Assembly (NCBI GenBank): GCA_963969345.1
Contig: OZ017766.1
Coordinates: 5,828,001 to 5,892,000, forward strand
Length of the DNA: 64,000 nt
Direction: 5' to 3'
From: Turbatrix aceti
Lineage: Eukaryota; Nematoda; Chromadorea; Rhabditida; Panagrolaimidae
A model generated the notes under the pieces. That model did no database searches, was not told the origin of the DNA, and saw only the letters and a list, made by a program, of their open reading frames with translations. This document shows positions 1-10,750 of the stretch, piece by piece. The stretch's first letter is position 1. Every line of letters starts with the position of its first letter. A program made the position numbers and the translations under genes.

Positions 1-815
1 TGCATGAGCAGACAGCAAACAACAAAAAAAAGAGTGAACATGAGAGACTAGTGGTCAATGGCACGCATGTACGTATTTATGTACAACATGTGTGCCATTA
101 TTTATAAAGATGCTAATTAAATTATGCATCGACGAGCGGACGTGGTAAGTTCCTATGCAATGTCACTCACCAAAAATTTGACCCGTTTTCGATCCAATCG
201 ATGGGATGCGGCATTTTCGGCGACGTTTTTTTCCTGTAACTTTCTCAAAACCTTTCCTTCCGCATCTTCGCGATCGGTTACGATCACGGATTTGGCGCCG
301 ACGTAGAGCGCGGCAAGCGACGGAACAGCCGTTGCACCGGCTCCGAGTTCGAGGATGTGCTTGCCCGAAAAATCCGATGCGTGGGCTAGGATGTAATTTC
401 CTGAAAAAAATATGCTCGGTACTAAAAAATATCATATGTTTTTTTACCAAATACAAAAATACCAAAAAAATCAGTTTTAGGAAATTTCACTAAAAAAATT
501 CGTTTTAGGAAATTTTACTAAAAAAATCCGTTTTAGTAAAATTTTTTTTCAATTAAAAAAATCTTTTAAAAAAAATTAAAAATAAAAAAATCATAAAAAA
601 TTATCTTCTTTAAAAACTAAATAAAAAATATTATTTTGAAACATTGAAATTTAAAAAAATCATTAAAAAAATTATTTTAAAATTAAAAAAAAATTATTTT
701 TTTTTATTTTTTAAGATAAGAATCAAATGTTTTTTATAATAAATTTTACAGACCAAAAAAACTCACCTAAAACTTCGGCAGAAGGCCAGAGGTGTTCCCC
801 GACATTTTGTAGCAT
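1..815 (-). CDS. METTL23-like protein methyltransferase, N-terminal part (runs off left edge)
   Basis: Two exons are visible on the minus strand. The first is 815-767, starting at an ATG and reading MLQNVGEHLWPSAEVLG. The second is 400-171, and a GT donor follows at 170. They splice in frame (49 + 230 nt, 93 residues). Exon 2 carries the SAM-binding motif I of Rossmann methyltransferases (HILELGAGATAVPSLAALY) followed by an acidic strand end (VIVTDRED). The 'LWPSAEVL' lead-in followed by LELGAG is the pattern of the METTL21/METTL23 family (Methyltransf_16), which methylates lysine or arginine in proteins. The C-terminal half lies outside the window. It begins only 206 bp after the VPS18 stop on the same strand, a spacing compatible with co-transcription. 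The remaining bases of this span are AT-rich introns. The family assignment is inferred from motifs only. Confidence 0.6.
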
Positions 816-1021
816 TACAAATTGTCTACAAAAAAAATTCAAATATTCTTCAAAGAAAACAAAAATTACGAAAAAAAATATGCAAAAAAATTGGAAATGC
901 AACCAAAAAATCGAAATCAAAATAAATTCGCAAATGAATATTTTTATTGCTTTTTTTTCAAGGCCGACTTCAAATTACAACACGCGTAATAAATATGTAG
1001 ATTGATGGATTGATGACGTCA

Positions 1022-4000
1022 TCAGATGCCGACCTGCCACTGCGCGACTTGTTCAGCGTATTCTTCGTCGGTGAAAAAAGGCTTGTCGATGAGTGAAATC
1101 GCCCGGGTGCCGCAGAGAGGGCATTCGGTAGCGACGAGATCCGTCCAGTGCCGATTCACGACGGCAAGATCGTTCTTGGCTTTGACGCTGTTGTCCATGC
1201 TCAGGCGTTCTCGAGCGTCAATGAGCTTTTTGAGCCTGGCTTTTTCGGCCTAAAAGATTTTGGACGGTTAACAAAATTTTTTAAAATTAGAAAAATATGC
1301 ATTAAAAAAACTAAATTTATGTAAAAAAAATTATTATGAATAATTAAATTTAATAAAAATACAAAAAATAAATTTTAAAATTAAAAACAATTTTAATTGT
1401 TTACAGAATTAAAAAAAATATTTACAAAAATTATTTCTAATTGGCAAAAATAAGTAAATTGTAAAATAAATAAAAATACAATTCAAATATTTACAAAAAA
1501 GTTTCTTTTTTACTCATTTTTTTACAATTTTAAAAAATAATTTTTTTTATTTGTTATACATTTTTTTATTTGTTATTCATTTTTTTGATTTGTTACACAA
1601 TTTATGAAAAAAAATGAAACGAATTAAAAAAAATTAAATTTTAAAAAATTGTAAAAAAAATTTAAATTAAAAAAAGAACATTTTTTAGTAAATTAAAAAC
1701 CTACGCCAGAAACAACAGCAAGCAAATGTTCTTCGAGACACTTTCGATGAAAAAAGTGTCCACAGTTGAACGAGAAGAATCCCTTGATGATGAGTTTCTG
1801 CTTGCAGTGGTAGCACTCGTCGCTCGCCTTGACTATTCTGTACTGCTTCTGCCTGAGGACCATGTCCCTCTTGATGGTCGTAATAATCTCGCCGGCATCC
1901 TTGATCTTGCCCTTGACATCGCCGATCTGCTTGGACATCTCGGTGAGGCATTCGCATAAAGGCTTCTTAAGCGCTTCAAAATTTGTAAAATGCGGAAACC
2001 TCGAAAGGAGATCGTGGATGCTGACAATGTTATTCGATTCCTTGATGATCGTCATGACAGCCGCTGCATCGCTGCCATTCTCGATCATGTGCGTGGCAAT
2101 GAGGAGCCAAAGGTGGCGCTGGATGTCTTCGGAGACGGGGAGCTTCGCGGAGACGTCAAAGGCTCGGAGAAAGTCGTTCGGGTCAAAGCCGACGTCTTTG
2201 GCGCATTCTTTTGCGAGGTTGAGGTCGATTTGGAGCGCGACGGTGACTGCTGACTCGTACATGCCTTCGAGGCGGTAGAGAAATACGCAGCACTCCAGGA
2301 GGTCTAAAATGGGGATTTAAAATTGAAAAATTGACATTTTGGATTGTGTAAGGGGATATTTTTGAAAAGTGGCTTTTATTTATTTATAAAAAAATCAAAT
2401 TCAAATAAACAGAAATTCTAAAAAATCTAAATTCAAAAACACAAAAAAAAATGTTTTTTTCTTTAACACAAAAATGAAATTGATTTTAAAATAAATATTT
2501 AAATTCAAATAAACAAAAATTCAAAAAATCAAAATTCAAAAATGCAGAAATGTTTTTTTAAACACAAAATTGAAATGCATTTGAAAATAAAAAAAACCGA
2601 AATTCAAATTCAAATAAACAAAAATTCAAAAAAATCTAAATTCAAAAATACAGAAATGTTTTTTTTTAACACAAAAGTTTAATTGATTAAAAAATAAAAA
2701 AATCTAAAATTCGAAACACAATCAAAAAAAAATTTCGAAAGCGCAGAAAAATTTTTATCAACGGTATTTCCAAAGCCAGAGTCGATTAAAATCGACCGGT
2801 TTTTTTATACAAATCCGGGAAAATAAATATAAAAATATAGGTTTATAAAAAATTCCAAAAAATGTATTTAAAAAAATTTGTTTAGGCATTTTTCAAGGTG
2901 ATAAACGTATCTTTTTCCCTGAATTTCGCATCAAAAATCGCGTCCATCAATTTGTATCCTAACAGTAGAATTTTTCAAAAGCTACTTTTTGGAAAAACTT
3001 CCGGGAGAATTTCCAAAACAAACAAAAATTTTTTTAAATCTGTCAAAAATGCCAAAACCCACTTTTCCTCACGCAAAGCCGAAGCGCATTCCCCGTATCG
3101 TAGGGCACGTTTTCCTTCACCGTTCCAAAGCCCTTCAGGTAGGCCAGCAACTTCTCCGGTGTATGCTCGGCGTAGAGAAGAATGACGAAAGAGTGAATCG
3201 CCTTTGTCGCTCGATTTTCCTTGATTGACCGTTCGAAAAATTTGAGCGCAGAAGGCACATTCAGTGGATCCTCGACCAGTCTGTAGAAAGCAGGCAGAAA
3301 TCCCGAAGGATGCAGGAGAGTTCTGTTGTCTTCGATCGCCCGCACAAAGTGATCAGGTAACACAGGTAGGAGGTCGTTTGCGTACTTGTAATAAAGTTCG
3401 GAAGATTTTGACTGTCTCAAAACTTCGAGCGCGCCTTTGAAATCTTTTCTGAGTACGTAAACGCGAATGAGCGCATCGTGATCGTTGAGAAGGTTGGCAA
3501 TGAGTGTGTAAGAGTCAAAATCGATGTGGGCCATTGCCTGACGGTAGAGTACGTCTTTGGATTCATTTGCGCATTTTAGGACTTTTTCGATGCAAAGGAA
3601 GTTTTTTAGAGCGAGTCTCGCTTCTCGCTCGTCCCGAGTGCCGGTCGTGTCGTTCTGAGCTTCGTAAATGTCCGTCAAAGCGAGATCGACAAACCAGAGA
3701 ACGAGAACTTTGATCCGAATTGGGTCGCGTTCACGTTCCATCCTCAGCTGCAAATATCGCTCCAGGCCACTCCGACCAGCCGGGTCCTGAAGGGAAAGAA
3801 AACGGTTCACAATAGCGTGAAAAGATTCCGTCGACTCCGCAAAACATTCTGCGGCCTTGGAAAAATTTTTTTGATCGATGAGAAAATCTCCTTCCTGGAT
3901 TATGACCGATCGAAGGGGCCCAGGATCCGCGAGTTGCGAAGTCAAAAGACGAGCTTCGGAAAATCGGCCTTGTTGGGTGAAAATTTGCCAGACATATCGA

Positions 4001-5930
4001 TCCTCCCGGGTTGGACGGTACTTCCAGATAGCGCGATCGTTGTGCGCCCAAATCATCTGGGAAGAAGCGTCGCGGCAGACAGATACGGTGGACGACGCGT
4101 AGCGTTCGTCGGTGAAGTAGGGTTTCTGGTCGAGAACGGACAGAGCTTGGATACGGTTTTTGTAGAGCAGAAAGTAGTGCCATTCTGTTTGGACGACGTC
4201 CTTCGGGTATTCTACGAGGCCGTCGATCGATTCGTGACTGAAAAAAAAACTCATAAATGGCCAATTTCTTTTTAATAAAAAAATCAGCAATTTTTTACAC
4301 AAAAAAACCGTTACAATGGAATTTTTTTAAATAACTTGAAAATAAAAAGTCTCAAAAATGGCACAAAAAATGTTTAAAAAAAAATAATCAAAATAATCAA
4401 ATTGTTTTACAAAAAAAAAGAAAAACTCACGGAATCAAGCATTTTTCATCGATAAAATCATAGGAATTTCCAGTAATCGCCAATTTGACAGTGCCAACGC
4501 TGATTCCCTCCTCTTTGATCCAACAATAGAAGCGAGGCTTTCGTTCAAGCTCCGTGGGTCCGAGGACAAAATTTGAACACGAATGAGGGCCTTGTTGGAA
4601 GAAGCGGTGCGGAACGGGTCCTAAAACGTGAAAAATAAAAATTTATTAATTGAAAAAACATTTTTCGTAAATTTTTTTATGAAAAAAAATTAGTAAAATT
4701 AAAAAATTAAGAATTGAAAAAAAATAAAATTTGAAAAGGTAGAAATTTTTTTATAAAAATTCAAATTATTAAAAAAAAAAGAAAAAAAATATTATAAATG
4801 CAGAACATGAAGGAATTTTTTTTTATAAAAAAATAAAACGCAGAAAATCTAAACAAAAAACGATTACCATCATTGACAAAAAGCCTTGAAAGCACAGGTT
4901 CAGCGAGAGAAGCATTATAACTCCGCAGAATCTCCGTAGTATTCAGGTAGCCGTCAAAGATGTGCAACTGTCCCGGCAGACAGACAAATAAAATCCACCT
5001 GAAAAAATATAAAAATTTAAAAAAAAAATTTTTGAAACCTGAAAATTTTATTTTTAGAGCACATGACAAAATTATTTTTTATACCCTTAATTTTTTTTGC
5101 AAACAAACCTGTCTTTTCCGTCCTCCGTTCCGGCAATCATAAACATGTACATTTTTGTAATGGGCAGGAGGGGTTCCTTGCTATTTGAAATATTGGTCGT
5201 GATAGGCTTGAAGTACGAAACCACGCCGGCAGCGCTGATCGAGCTTTCAAAAATCGTTCCATTGACAGTGCCAATTCCGATAAATCCAGTATCAGCCTCG
5301 ATGCCAAATTCAAAGTTCCAAGAAATTGTTGTGATTTTTATACCTTGAAATTTGGACAACACGTGGGGTTTCAGGTATTTTGTGTTGACGTAGAGGTTGA
5401 GGCCGTTTCGGGTGGTCACAATGCAGTGGCAGCCCGTAGGATCGACAAACATCTCTTCCGCGATGTTGTCAGTGCCAATCGGAAGAGCAATTTCTACAAA
5501 AACAGCAAAAAATAATTTTTTTATTCGGCAAAAAAAAACTAATTTTTTTTTATTCGGCAAAAAAAATTAAAAATTGTTTTATTTTGTGAAAAAAATGAAA
5601 AAAATAATTTCTATTTACAAAAAAAAATATTCCGTGAATAAATTTTTTTTTGTCTCACCTGTCTTTTTGCCGGATTGAATTTTCACGTGGTGAAACATCC
5701 ATTGACGATCTTTGGCATCGTGAACTATGACATACATGAGTTCATTTTGGATTTTCATGTTAAAAATTGTTTTTCTTTCCCTCGAAAAAGAATCTGGACG
5801 TCCAAATCTGTAAAAAAGTTGGTTGGCATTTGCGCGATATAAAAAACTCAAAAACTCACGGATTGTTGACTTTTATGTACTCGAAAATAGCTTCTTTGCC
5901 CAGCTTATTTGCGGCCACGTTAGCGGCCAT
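1022..5930 (-). CDS. VPS18: VPS18, HOPS/CORVET tethering subunit
   Basis: Eight exons (5930-5860, 5808-5660, 5493-5109, 4998-4868, 4620-4431, 4237-3073, 2303-1701, 1249-1022) sum to 2922 nt, 973 residues, the same length as human VPS18. The N-terminal part (about 1-350) matches the Pep3/Vps18 beta-propeller domain. The middle is an alpha-solenoid (clathrin-heavy-chain-like repeat) region. The C-terminus has the split RING-H2: CYHC then CGHFFH near residues 860-880, and CPLCG near 945, separated by a coiled stretch as in the family. VPS18 is a core subunit of the HOPS and CORVET complexes that tether late endosomes and lysosomes. The last intron falls inside the RING. The start ATG (5928-5930) is the first in frame and gives MAANVAANKLGKEAIFEY. 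The intron at 2304-3072 is large and filled with tandem repeats and a decayed MITE. Confidence 0.93.
2395..2720. repeat. ~105-bp AT-rich tandem repeat in VPS18 intron
   Basis: Three diverged units each open with AATTCAAATAAACA and contain a GAAATG-T(n)-AACACAAAA block. They lie wholly within the VPS18 intron between exons 3073 and 2303. Confidence 0.6.
2755..3060. mobile_element. Decayed copy of palindromic MITE-like element (copy D)
   Basis: The segment contains remnants of the family seen at 18694, 26308 and 41528: 'ACGGTATTTCCAAAGCC', then AAATATAAAAATATAGG, GGCATTTTTCAAGGTGATAA, and CGTCCATCAATTTGTA in the same order. It lies in a VPS18 intron. The ends are too diverged to define. Confidence 0.45.
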
Positions 5931-6213
5931 TTTTGTGCTACTGTCCGTTATCCGAGCAAAGATTCAGAACCCGTAAATGATGACCAAAGCTGGCAGCTGG
6001 AGAGCATGAACAATGACAAAAAGATAAACAAAACTATTCAGCAACTGATTTTTTTGCGCTTTAGCTTTTTTCGTGTCGGGAACCCTGAGAAACACGTGAA
6101 TTCTGCGATTTTGTGGTTTTTCAAATGTTTTACGTTTTCTGATTAACTTTTTGCATTTTTTTATTTATCATGGACAAAAACAAAGCACAGACAATACAAA
6201 AAAGAACAAAAAC

Positions 6214-7185
6214 CTAAGGTGAGCAGTTAGACGCATGCTTTTCGCTGAAGAAGTAGTCCCGAACGAGTCGGCCACGGGCGGCACATCTGTTACAACGGAA
6301 GTGAAACTTGTTTCCAATTCTGAATTCGTAAGTTTTTCCTTGGTACCTTGTAATCAGCGCTATACGATTATTATCCGTGTATATTCCATCGTAGTTTTCG
6401 TACAAAATGTCATTTTGAAATGAAGGATTCCGAGGCTGGTTTTCCATGCTCAAACCGGCAATGATTTGAGCTGCGACGGCCGCCGGGTTGCGTGGCTAAA
6501 AATATTTAGGAATTTGGAATTTTGGAATTTCGTTTCAAAAAAACCTACAGCGGATGCAGCCGTGCGGGATCTACGATATGGAGTTTTCGCTGGCGTTTTC
6601 AACGCCTGAAAAACATCAAATTAAAAAAAAAAATCAAAAATCAAGACAAAAATGTTTTTCGAAAAAAAATTTAAATCTAATTTTAAAAAATGAAAACTTA
6701 TGTTTAAACATTAAAATGCTAAAAACAAAAATAAATAATAATAAAAAATTAGAATTGCATAAAACTGTACCCAAATTTTGGATGCTAAACTTACATTTTG
6801 GTTGATAAAATTCCTTTTGTCCCGGAAAATTTGGAGTACAGCTGGATGAGTTCGACGTTGAGGGCGAGTAGAAACACTGCGGGCCCTTAATCGTGGCGCT
6901 ACGGGAATTTTTTCTTTTTCGTGGTCGTCGATGGTGATAACATTGACAGGTTCTTGCTTTACGTGACACCGCTGCGGGACCGTTGTGAACGAAAATGTAC
7001 GGGATTCAACGGTCGATTGAGAGGCACCAGTTGTGATCGTGATTCCGATTGTGACTAAATTTGGGTTGGATTTAGGAGGACAAGGACGAATTGATTTTTT
7101 GATCTGAAAAATAAATATTACAAGTACATACACTTTTGTTCAAATAAGTAACAAATTTTGAACTCACCACACGCTTCGGCGGCAT
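6214..7185 (-). CDS. Small nuclear-type protein with FLYWCH-like zinc finger
   Basis: Four exons (7185-7168, 7103-6795, 6605-6549, 6495-6214) give 221 residues. The start MPPKRV is followed by a low-complexity basic/Ser/Thr region. The last 60 residues read YEFRIGNKFHFRCNRC, AARGRLV, then EKHASNC before the stop. That is an aromatic-rich strand pair with C-x2-C and H-x3-C spacing, resembling the FLYWCH/WRKY-GCM1-type fingers that are abundant in nematodes. No other domain is recognised. It lies 284 bp upstream of VPS18 on the same strand. The third donor was placed at GTAGGT because the alternative GTTTTT breaks the frame. A DNA-binding role is inferred only from the finger. Confidence 0.55.
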
Positions 7186-7636
7186 TTTGGAGAGCAAACT
7201 GGAGTCGAAGCGATGGAAATGAGTCGATCACGAAAAATTTTTTCATGTTAAAAAAAACATGCAAAATTTGATGCGGATTTGTTTGGTTTTTTTGGAGTGT
7301 TTCCCATCAGAAAAATAAAGTGCAAAAATACCGACGAATAAACAAAAACATGGAAAATCACGTATTTTCAATGTTTGCATTCAACTGTGCTCGAGTTTTT
7401 TGTCGAAGCTCGGAATTCGGCAATCCAAAAATATGGCGTGGTTCATTTCTAGATTTTGCAAATAGTTTCATTTTTAGAAAAAAAACAGATTTTTCTTTCA
7501 ATTTTTTTATTTATTGTAATTGGTTTTGTTTGAAACACAGTTATGTACACAAATTAAATATACATATATAAACAATAATTAACATCAGAATTATTGTCGG
7601 AGGCACAAATCCAAGGAATTTTTGGGGGGCTCCATT
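7186..7636. other. Intergenic: FLYWCH-like gene promoter and 3' flank of Gly-rich gene 1
   Basis: AT-rich sequence with no open frame of note. The low-coordinate flank of Gly-rich gene 1 has TTTATT near 7508, which is AATAAA on the minus strand and a possible poly(A) signal. Confidence 0.4.
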
Positions 7637-7987
7637 TTAACCGCGGCCGCCACCACGTCCACCGCCTCCCCGACCGCCTCCACCGCCTCCGCGGCCACCG
7701 CCGCCGCCTCCACGGCCACCACCGCCGCCTCCGCGTCCGCCACCACCTCCAAAGCCACCACGGCCGCCACCGAAGCCGCCGCGTCCGCCTCCGCCGTTCC
7801 AGCCTCCTCCGCGTCCGCCTCCGCCATTCCAACCGCCGCCGCGTCCACCGCCTCCATTCCAGCCACCGCCCCGGCCGCCGCCGAAGCCTCCGCCGAAGCC
7901 ACCAGGCCAGTAAGGAAAGAACGGCCACCACTGACCTGCCACATTGCAGACCAAAGCGGCCATACACAATACAAGAATAAGTTTCAT
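7637..7987 (-). CDS. Secreted Gly-rich QW peptide, gene 1
   Basis: Single exon, 116 residues. The signal peptide starts MKLILVLCMAALVCNVAG and the mature chain starts QWWPFFPYWPGG. The rest is GGG, GRGG and WNGG repeats (about four GRGGGWNGGG units). The Gln-Trp mature start after a short signal peptide, together with the Gly repeats, resembles nematode epidermal antimicrobial or cuticle-associated peptides of the nlp-29/cnc kind. That similarity is compositional and not proof of homology. It is the first of four paralogues on the same strand (others at 8606, 13288 and 15510), each with the same TATA module. A role in extracellular defence or cuticle is inferred. Confidence 0.75.
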   Translation of the reverse strand: MKLILVLCMAALVCNVAGQWWPFFPYWPGGFGGGFGGGRGGGWNGGGGRGGGWNGGGGRGGGWNGGGGRGGFGGGRGGFGGGGGRGGGGGGRGGGGGGRGGGGGGRGGGGRGGGRG

Positions 7988-8031
7988 AATATTAAATATA
8001 CTAGACACGTTTTTTGAAGTGTAAATATATA

Positions 8032-8062
8032 CAAAACGCAAGAAAGACGATTCTTTATATAC
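8032..8062 (-). promoter_or_regulatory. Core promoter module of Gly-rich gene 1
   Basis: On the minus strand a TATA box (GTATATAAAGAA) is followed about 10 nt later by CTTGCGTTTTG, about 45 nt before the ATG. The same pair precedes all four Gly-rich genes. Confidence 0.7.
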
Positions 8063-8605
8063 TTTTCTAACGAGGGAATTCAAATGATCATAGTATCAAA
8101 AAACCGGTTTCAAGACGGTTATGTAGTTGGCTTTGACGCAATACATACATACAAGGTTAGCACTGATACGAGAAACGGTGATTTGACGGAAAGCTATTTG
8201 CCGAATAGTTTTTGACATCACTTGACTGACCCATTTGACTAAATGTTATGGTTTTGTTTACTTGATGCATTTCAATTTGGATCATTTTTATCAATGTTCG
8301 TCGTGGTTAAATTTTTTTAACATTATCACATTTTTTTCAAAATGTAACTTTTCGATGTTTACACTGCTTTTTTTTCATAATTTGCAACCGTTTTAAAAAC
8401 AAAATGTAATTTTGGCCTAATTTTAACTTTAAAAAGTTGAAACCGACATTTTAACAGATTTTACAGCAAAAACTGATTCAAGGTCGGTAGTATTATGAAT
8501 CAATGATTAATGAAGTCAACAAGACACAGTTTTTTTGTTGAACCATTTTATTTACAAAACACATGTAAGAAACACAAAAACACAAATATTAGAAAAATAT
8601 TAAAT
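8063..8605. other. Intergenic between Gly-rich genes 1 and 2
   Basis: This holds the upstream region of gene 1, with TGATA motifs (for example in CACTGATACGAG) and a GACGGAAAGCTATTTGCCGA block that loosely matches the upstream blocks of genes 2-4. It also holds the 3' flank of gene 2. No coding frame was seen. Confidence 0.4.
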
Positions 8606-8992
8606 TTAACCACCGCGGTTGCCACGTTGACCACCACCGGAACCTCCACCAGAGCCTCCGCGTCCGCCACCACCTGAGCCTCCACCTTGACCGCCACCTG
8701 AGCCTCCACGTCCGCCACCACCTGAGTTTCCGCCGCCTTGACTACCGCCAAAGTTTCCGCCGCCTTGACCGCCGCCAAAGCCTCCACGTCCACCGCCGCC
8801 TCCGCCACCGCCGCCGAATCCACCAGGACCACCACCGCCGAATCCACCAGGACCACCGCGGAAGCCACCGGGACCACCGCGCCAACCGGGTCCGCCCCGG
8901 AACGGACCAGGAGGCCAGAATCCGAAACCAGGGCCCCACTGAGCGGAAACCACACAGAAAAGAGCGGCAATGCACAACAGAATAAGTTTCAT
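8606..8992 (-). CDS. Secreted Gly-rich QW peptide, gene 2
   Basis: Single exon, 128 residues. The signal peptide is MKLILLCIAALFCVVSA and the mature start is QWGPGFGFWPPGPF. It is followed by GGPGGF repeats, then GGGGRGG and GGGQGG(N/S) repeats, ending QRGNRGG. Only the signal peptide and QW start are shared closely with gene 1; the repeat body differs. It has the conserved core promoter at 9011-9043. A low-complexity reading in another frame (8548-8970) is a shadow. The function is unknown; a secreted structural or antimicrobial role is inferred. Confidence 0.75.
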   Translation of the reverse strand: MKLILLCIAALFCVVSAQWGPGFGFWPPGPFRGGPGWRGGPGGFRGGPGGFGGGGPGGFGGGGGGGGGRGGFGGGQGGGNFGGSQGGGNSGGGGRGGSGGGQGGGSGGGGRGGSGGGSGGGQRGNRGG

Positions 8993-9010
8993 TTTGAGAT
9001 GCGTTTACTT

Positions 9011-9043
9011 AACAAACGCAAGAAAAAAGGTTCTTTATATACC
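9011..9043 (-). promoter_or_regulatory. Core promoter module of Gly-rich gene 2
   Basis: On the minus strand GGTATATAAAGAACC is followed by CTTGCGTTTGTT within 22 nt of the ATG. The same module occurs at the paralogues. A further upstream block (about 9184-9226, AAGGAAAGGGCAATTTGATG then TACTTCCTGA) is shared with genes 3 and 4. Confidence 0.7.
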
Positions 9044-9304
9044 TTTTTTTTCAAATCAAAGCGAATCGATCATAGGCAAACCTGTTTCACCTATATTTAT
9101 CGCCACATTAGTACAAACAAACAAAGGTAATGAAGTGCGTTGTTGGCTACTTGACACGACGAAGCGTCAACACTAGAACGATCATTCAAGGAAAGGGCAA
9201 TTTGATGAATACTTCCTGACAGGGAAAATATTGTGTTCATGCGAAAAATTATATACATAATTTTTTTAGGAACGTGGTAAAAAATCAATTGTTTTAGATC
9301 TTTC

Positions 9305-9350
9305 ATTTTAGACAATTTTTGGCATGTTGTTGCCAAAAAAATTACGGCAT
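9305..9350. mobile_element. MITE terminal fragment
   Basis: AATTTTTGGCATGTTGTTGCC followed by AATTACGGCATTTTC matches the terminal arm of the MITE-like family and nothing more, so this is a broken copy or a solo end. Confidence 0.35.
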
Positions 9351-9666
9351 TTTCTAAGCAGTGCTATATTTATATTTTTTTTATGAAACTGTTAATTCCG
9401 ACAATATTTTTCATCCGTTCAATTGCCAGACTGAATTGCTTCACCTTTGACCTTACTGCTTGTCCAGACACCCCTCCCCCATACATCCATATTTTTAAAA
9501 GCAAGCGCGCGCGATTCGGCAGCAGCAGCAGCAGCCCATCCCTTGCGGATGTCTACTTGCGACCTGTTATGCCCTGTGCACCTGGGAAAGCAGGCACCCC
9601 AAAGATGGAGTTGTCATCGTTGGGAAAAAACTGTCGTTGGCAGCGATCATGGCAAAAATAAATCAG

Positions 9667-9718
9667 GTAGACAGTCATTTGGCGGTTTTTGCTTCTTACT
9701 GAACACTGCTTTTTTTAG
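9667..9718 (+). other. 5'-UTR intron of Ser-rich gene A
   Basis: A TCAG|GTAGAC donor and a TTTTTTTAG acceptor enclose 52 nt. The same intron, nearly identical in sequence, is present in copy B, which supports its being real. Confidence 0.6.
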
Positions 9719-9735
9719 CTAATACGATTGCCGCG

Positions 9736-10014
9736 ATGTTCAATCGCAAGTCGTACGAGCCGCTCGTGCCCTCCCCTCTGACGAAACCAAATTGGTTTGA
9801 CCAAATCCCCCGATCGGCTTCTACGTCGTCAACGTCGCCATCCGCATCGGTGACGTCCTCGTCTTCGCCGTCGTCGTCGCCGTCGCCGTCCTCTCCGCCA
9901 GCAGCAATCCCTCGATGGATGATCCGCATGGCAAATGCGCCGACGCTTGAAGAAAAGCGTCGGGTCATCATCGAGGAATCCAACGAGCTCCTTCGGCAAC
10001 TGCGGCAACAATGA
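9736..10014 (+). CDS. Ser-rich small protein with conserved C-terminal helix, copy A
   Basis: A 92-residue protein. The N-terminus MFNRKSYEPLVPSPLT and the C-terminal helix (IPRWMIRMANAPTLEEKRRV onwards, ending RQLRQQ) are conserved in the paralogue at 43650-44012. The middle is a Ser/Pro/Thr tract of different length in the two copies. No family is recognised. Conservation of the termini with many synonymous differences indicates selection on the peptide. There is no signal peptide or membrane segment. AATAAA lies 63 nt after the stop. The 5' exon is non-coding or carries an overlapping upstream frame (9447-9722) whose peptide is also identical in copy B. Confidence 0.65.
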   Translation: MFNRKSYEPLVPSPLTKPNWFDQIPRSASTSSTSPSASVTSSSSPSSSPSPSSPPAAIPRWMIRMANAPTLEEKRRVIIEESNELLRQLRQQ

Positions 10015-10082
10015 GTGCAGTTCATTTTTTGCAGGCATTTTTTTATATCGATGTATGTATTTTTTGTCAAATTTCAATAAAG

Positions 10083-10750
10083 TTTTTGTTTCCGAGTTTT
10101 TTTCTGGATATGAATGGGGGGCCGAGGGAGCAAAAAAAGTAAATATTATAAATTGTCGTAATTTTTGAAAAAGTCGTAAAAAAAAAAATCGTAAAAAAAA
10201 CGTAAATTTTCTCGGAAAAACGTAAAAACAAATATAATTCTTATTTTTTACTTTGCTCGGTTTTTCCATCAAAAATTACGTCCATCAATGTACCCTGAAC
10301 CTCAAAATGCCGTTATTTTTCAGCTGCAACGTGAAAAAATTGTCAAAAATGGATTTCAGATGATCATAAGTCTGCCAGATTTTGTGTCTGACAAATCTGA
10401 CAGTAAAAAATTTTCATATATTTTCTGCGAAAAGTCCATAAAGAATTTGTATAATATTTTGTTTATAAAAAAATTTCATTCAACGGAAAGTTCAAAAAAA
10501 CAAATAGACGCAAGACCATGTTTCTGCAACGAAAATGTTTTCTCCGTTTGACAAAACGTAACGACAGTTTACGATCTCATTTTTTTGCCATTCGAGTCTT
10601 TCGTGATTTTTTTGCGGGTGCTTTGTTGTCTTTCTTTTTGCCCTTTTTTTGTGCTCTTTTTTTTCATTTCTGCCACCATTTTAGGGTATTGAAAACTGTG
10701 AGAATAGGTCCATTTGGCAGTAGCCTGCCGGCGGCGACGCGACGTGAAAC
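10083..10750. other. Intergenic with half MITE copy
   Basis: Bases about 10130-10345 carry one arm of the MITE family (CCATCAAAAATTACGTCCATCAATGTACCC, read as separate blocks, then GCCGTTATTTTTCAGCTGCAACGTG). The rest is AT-rich leader of the BTB gene, including a possible acceptor near 10683 before a CDS start at 10751. No other gene is seen. Confidence 0.4.

Larger units (their letters stand above)
9384..10082 (+). repeat. Inverted duplicate, copy A (partner 43575-44362, minus strand)
   Basis: The whole unit (upstream region, one short intron, CDS, AATAAA at 10077) has a second copy 34 kb away in opposite orientation. Bases 9481-9648 are identical base for base to 44099-44266. The coding exon is far more diverged, including at synonymous positions. 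Confidence 0.85.

Noticed and set aside
7554..8017. Long Arg/His- and Ala/Ser/Thr-rich frames on both strands over Gly-rich gene 1
   Set aside because: They are shadows of the GGN repeat read in other frames; none has a signal peptide or promoter of its own.
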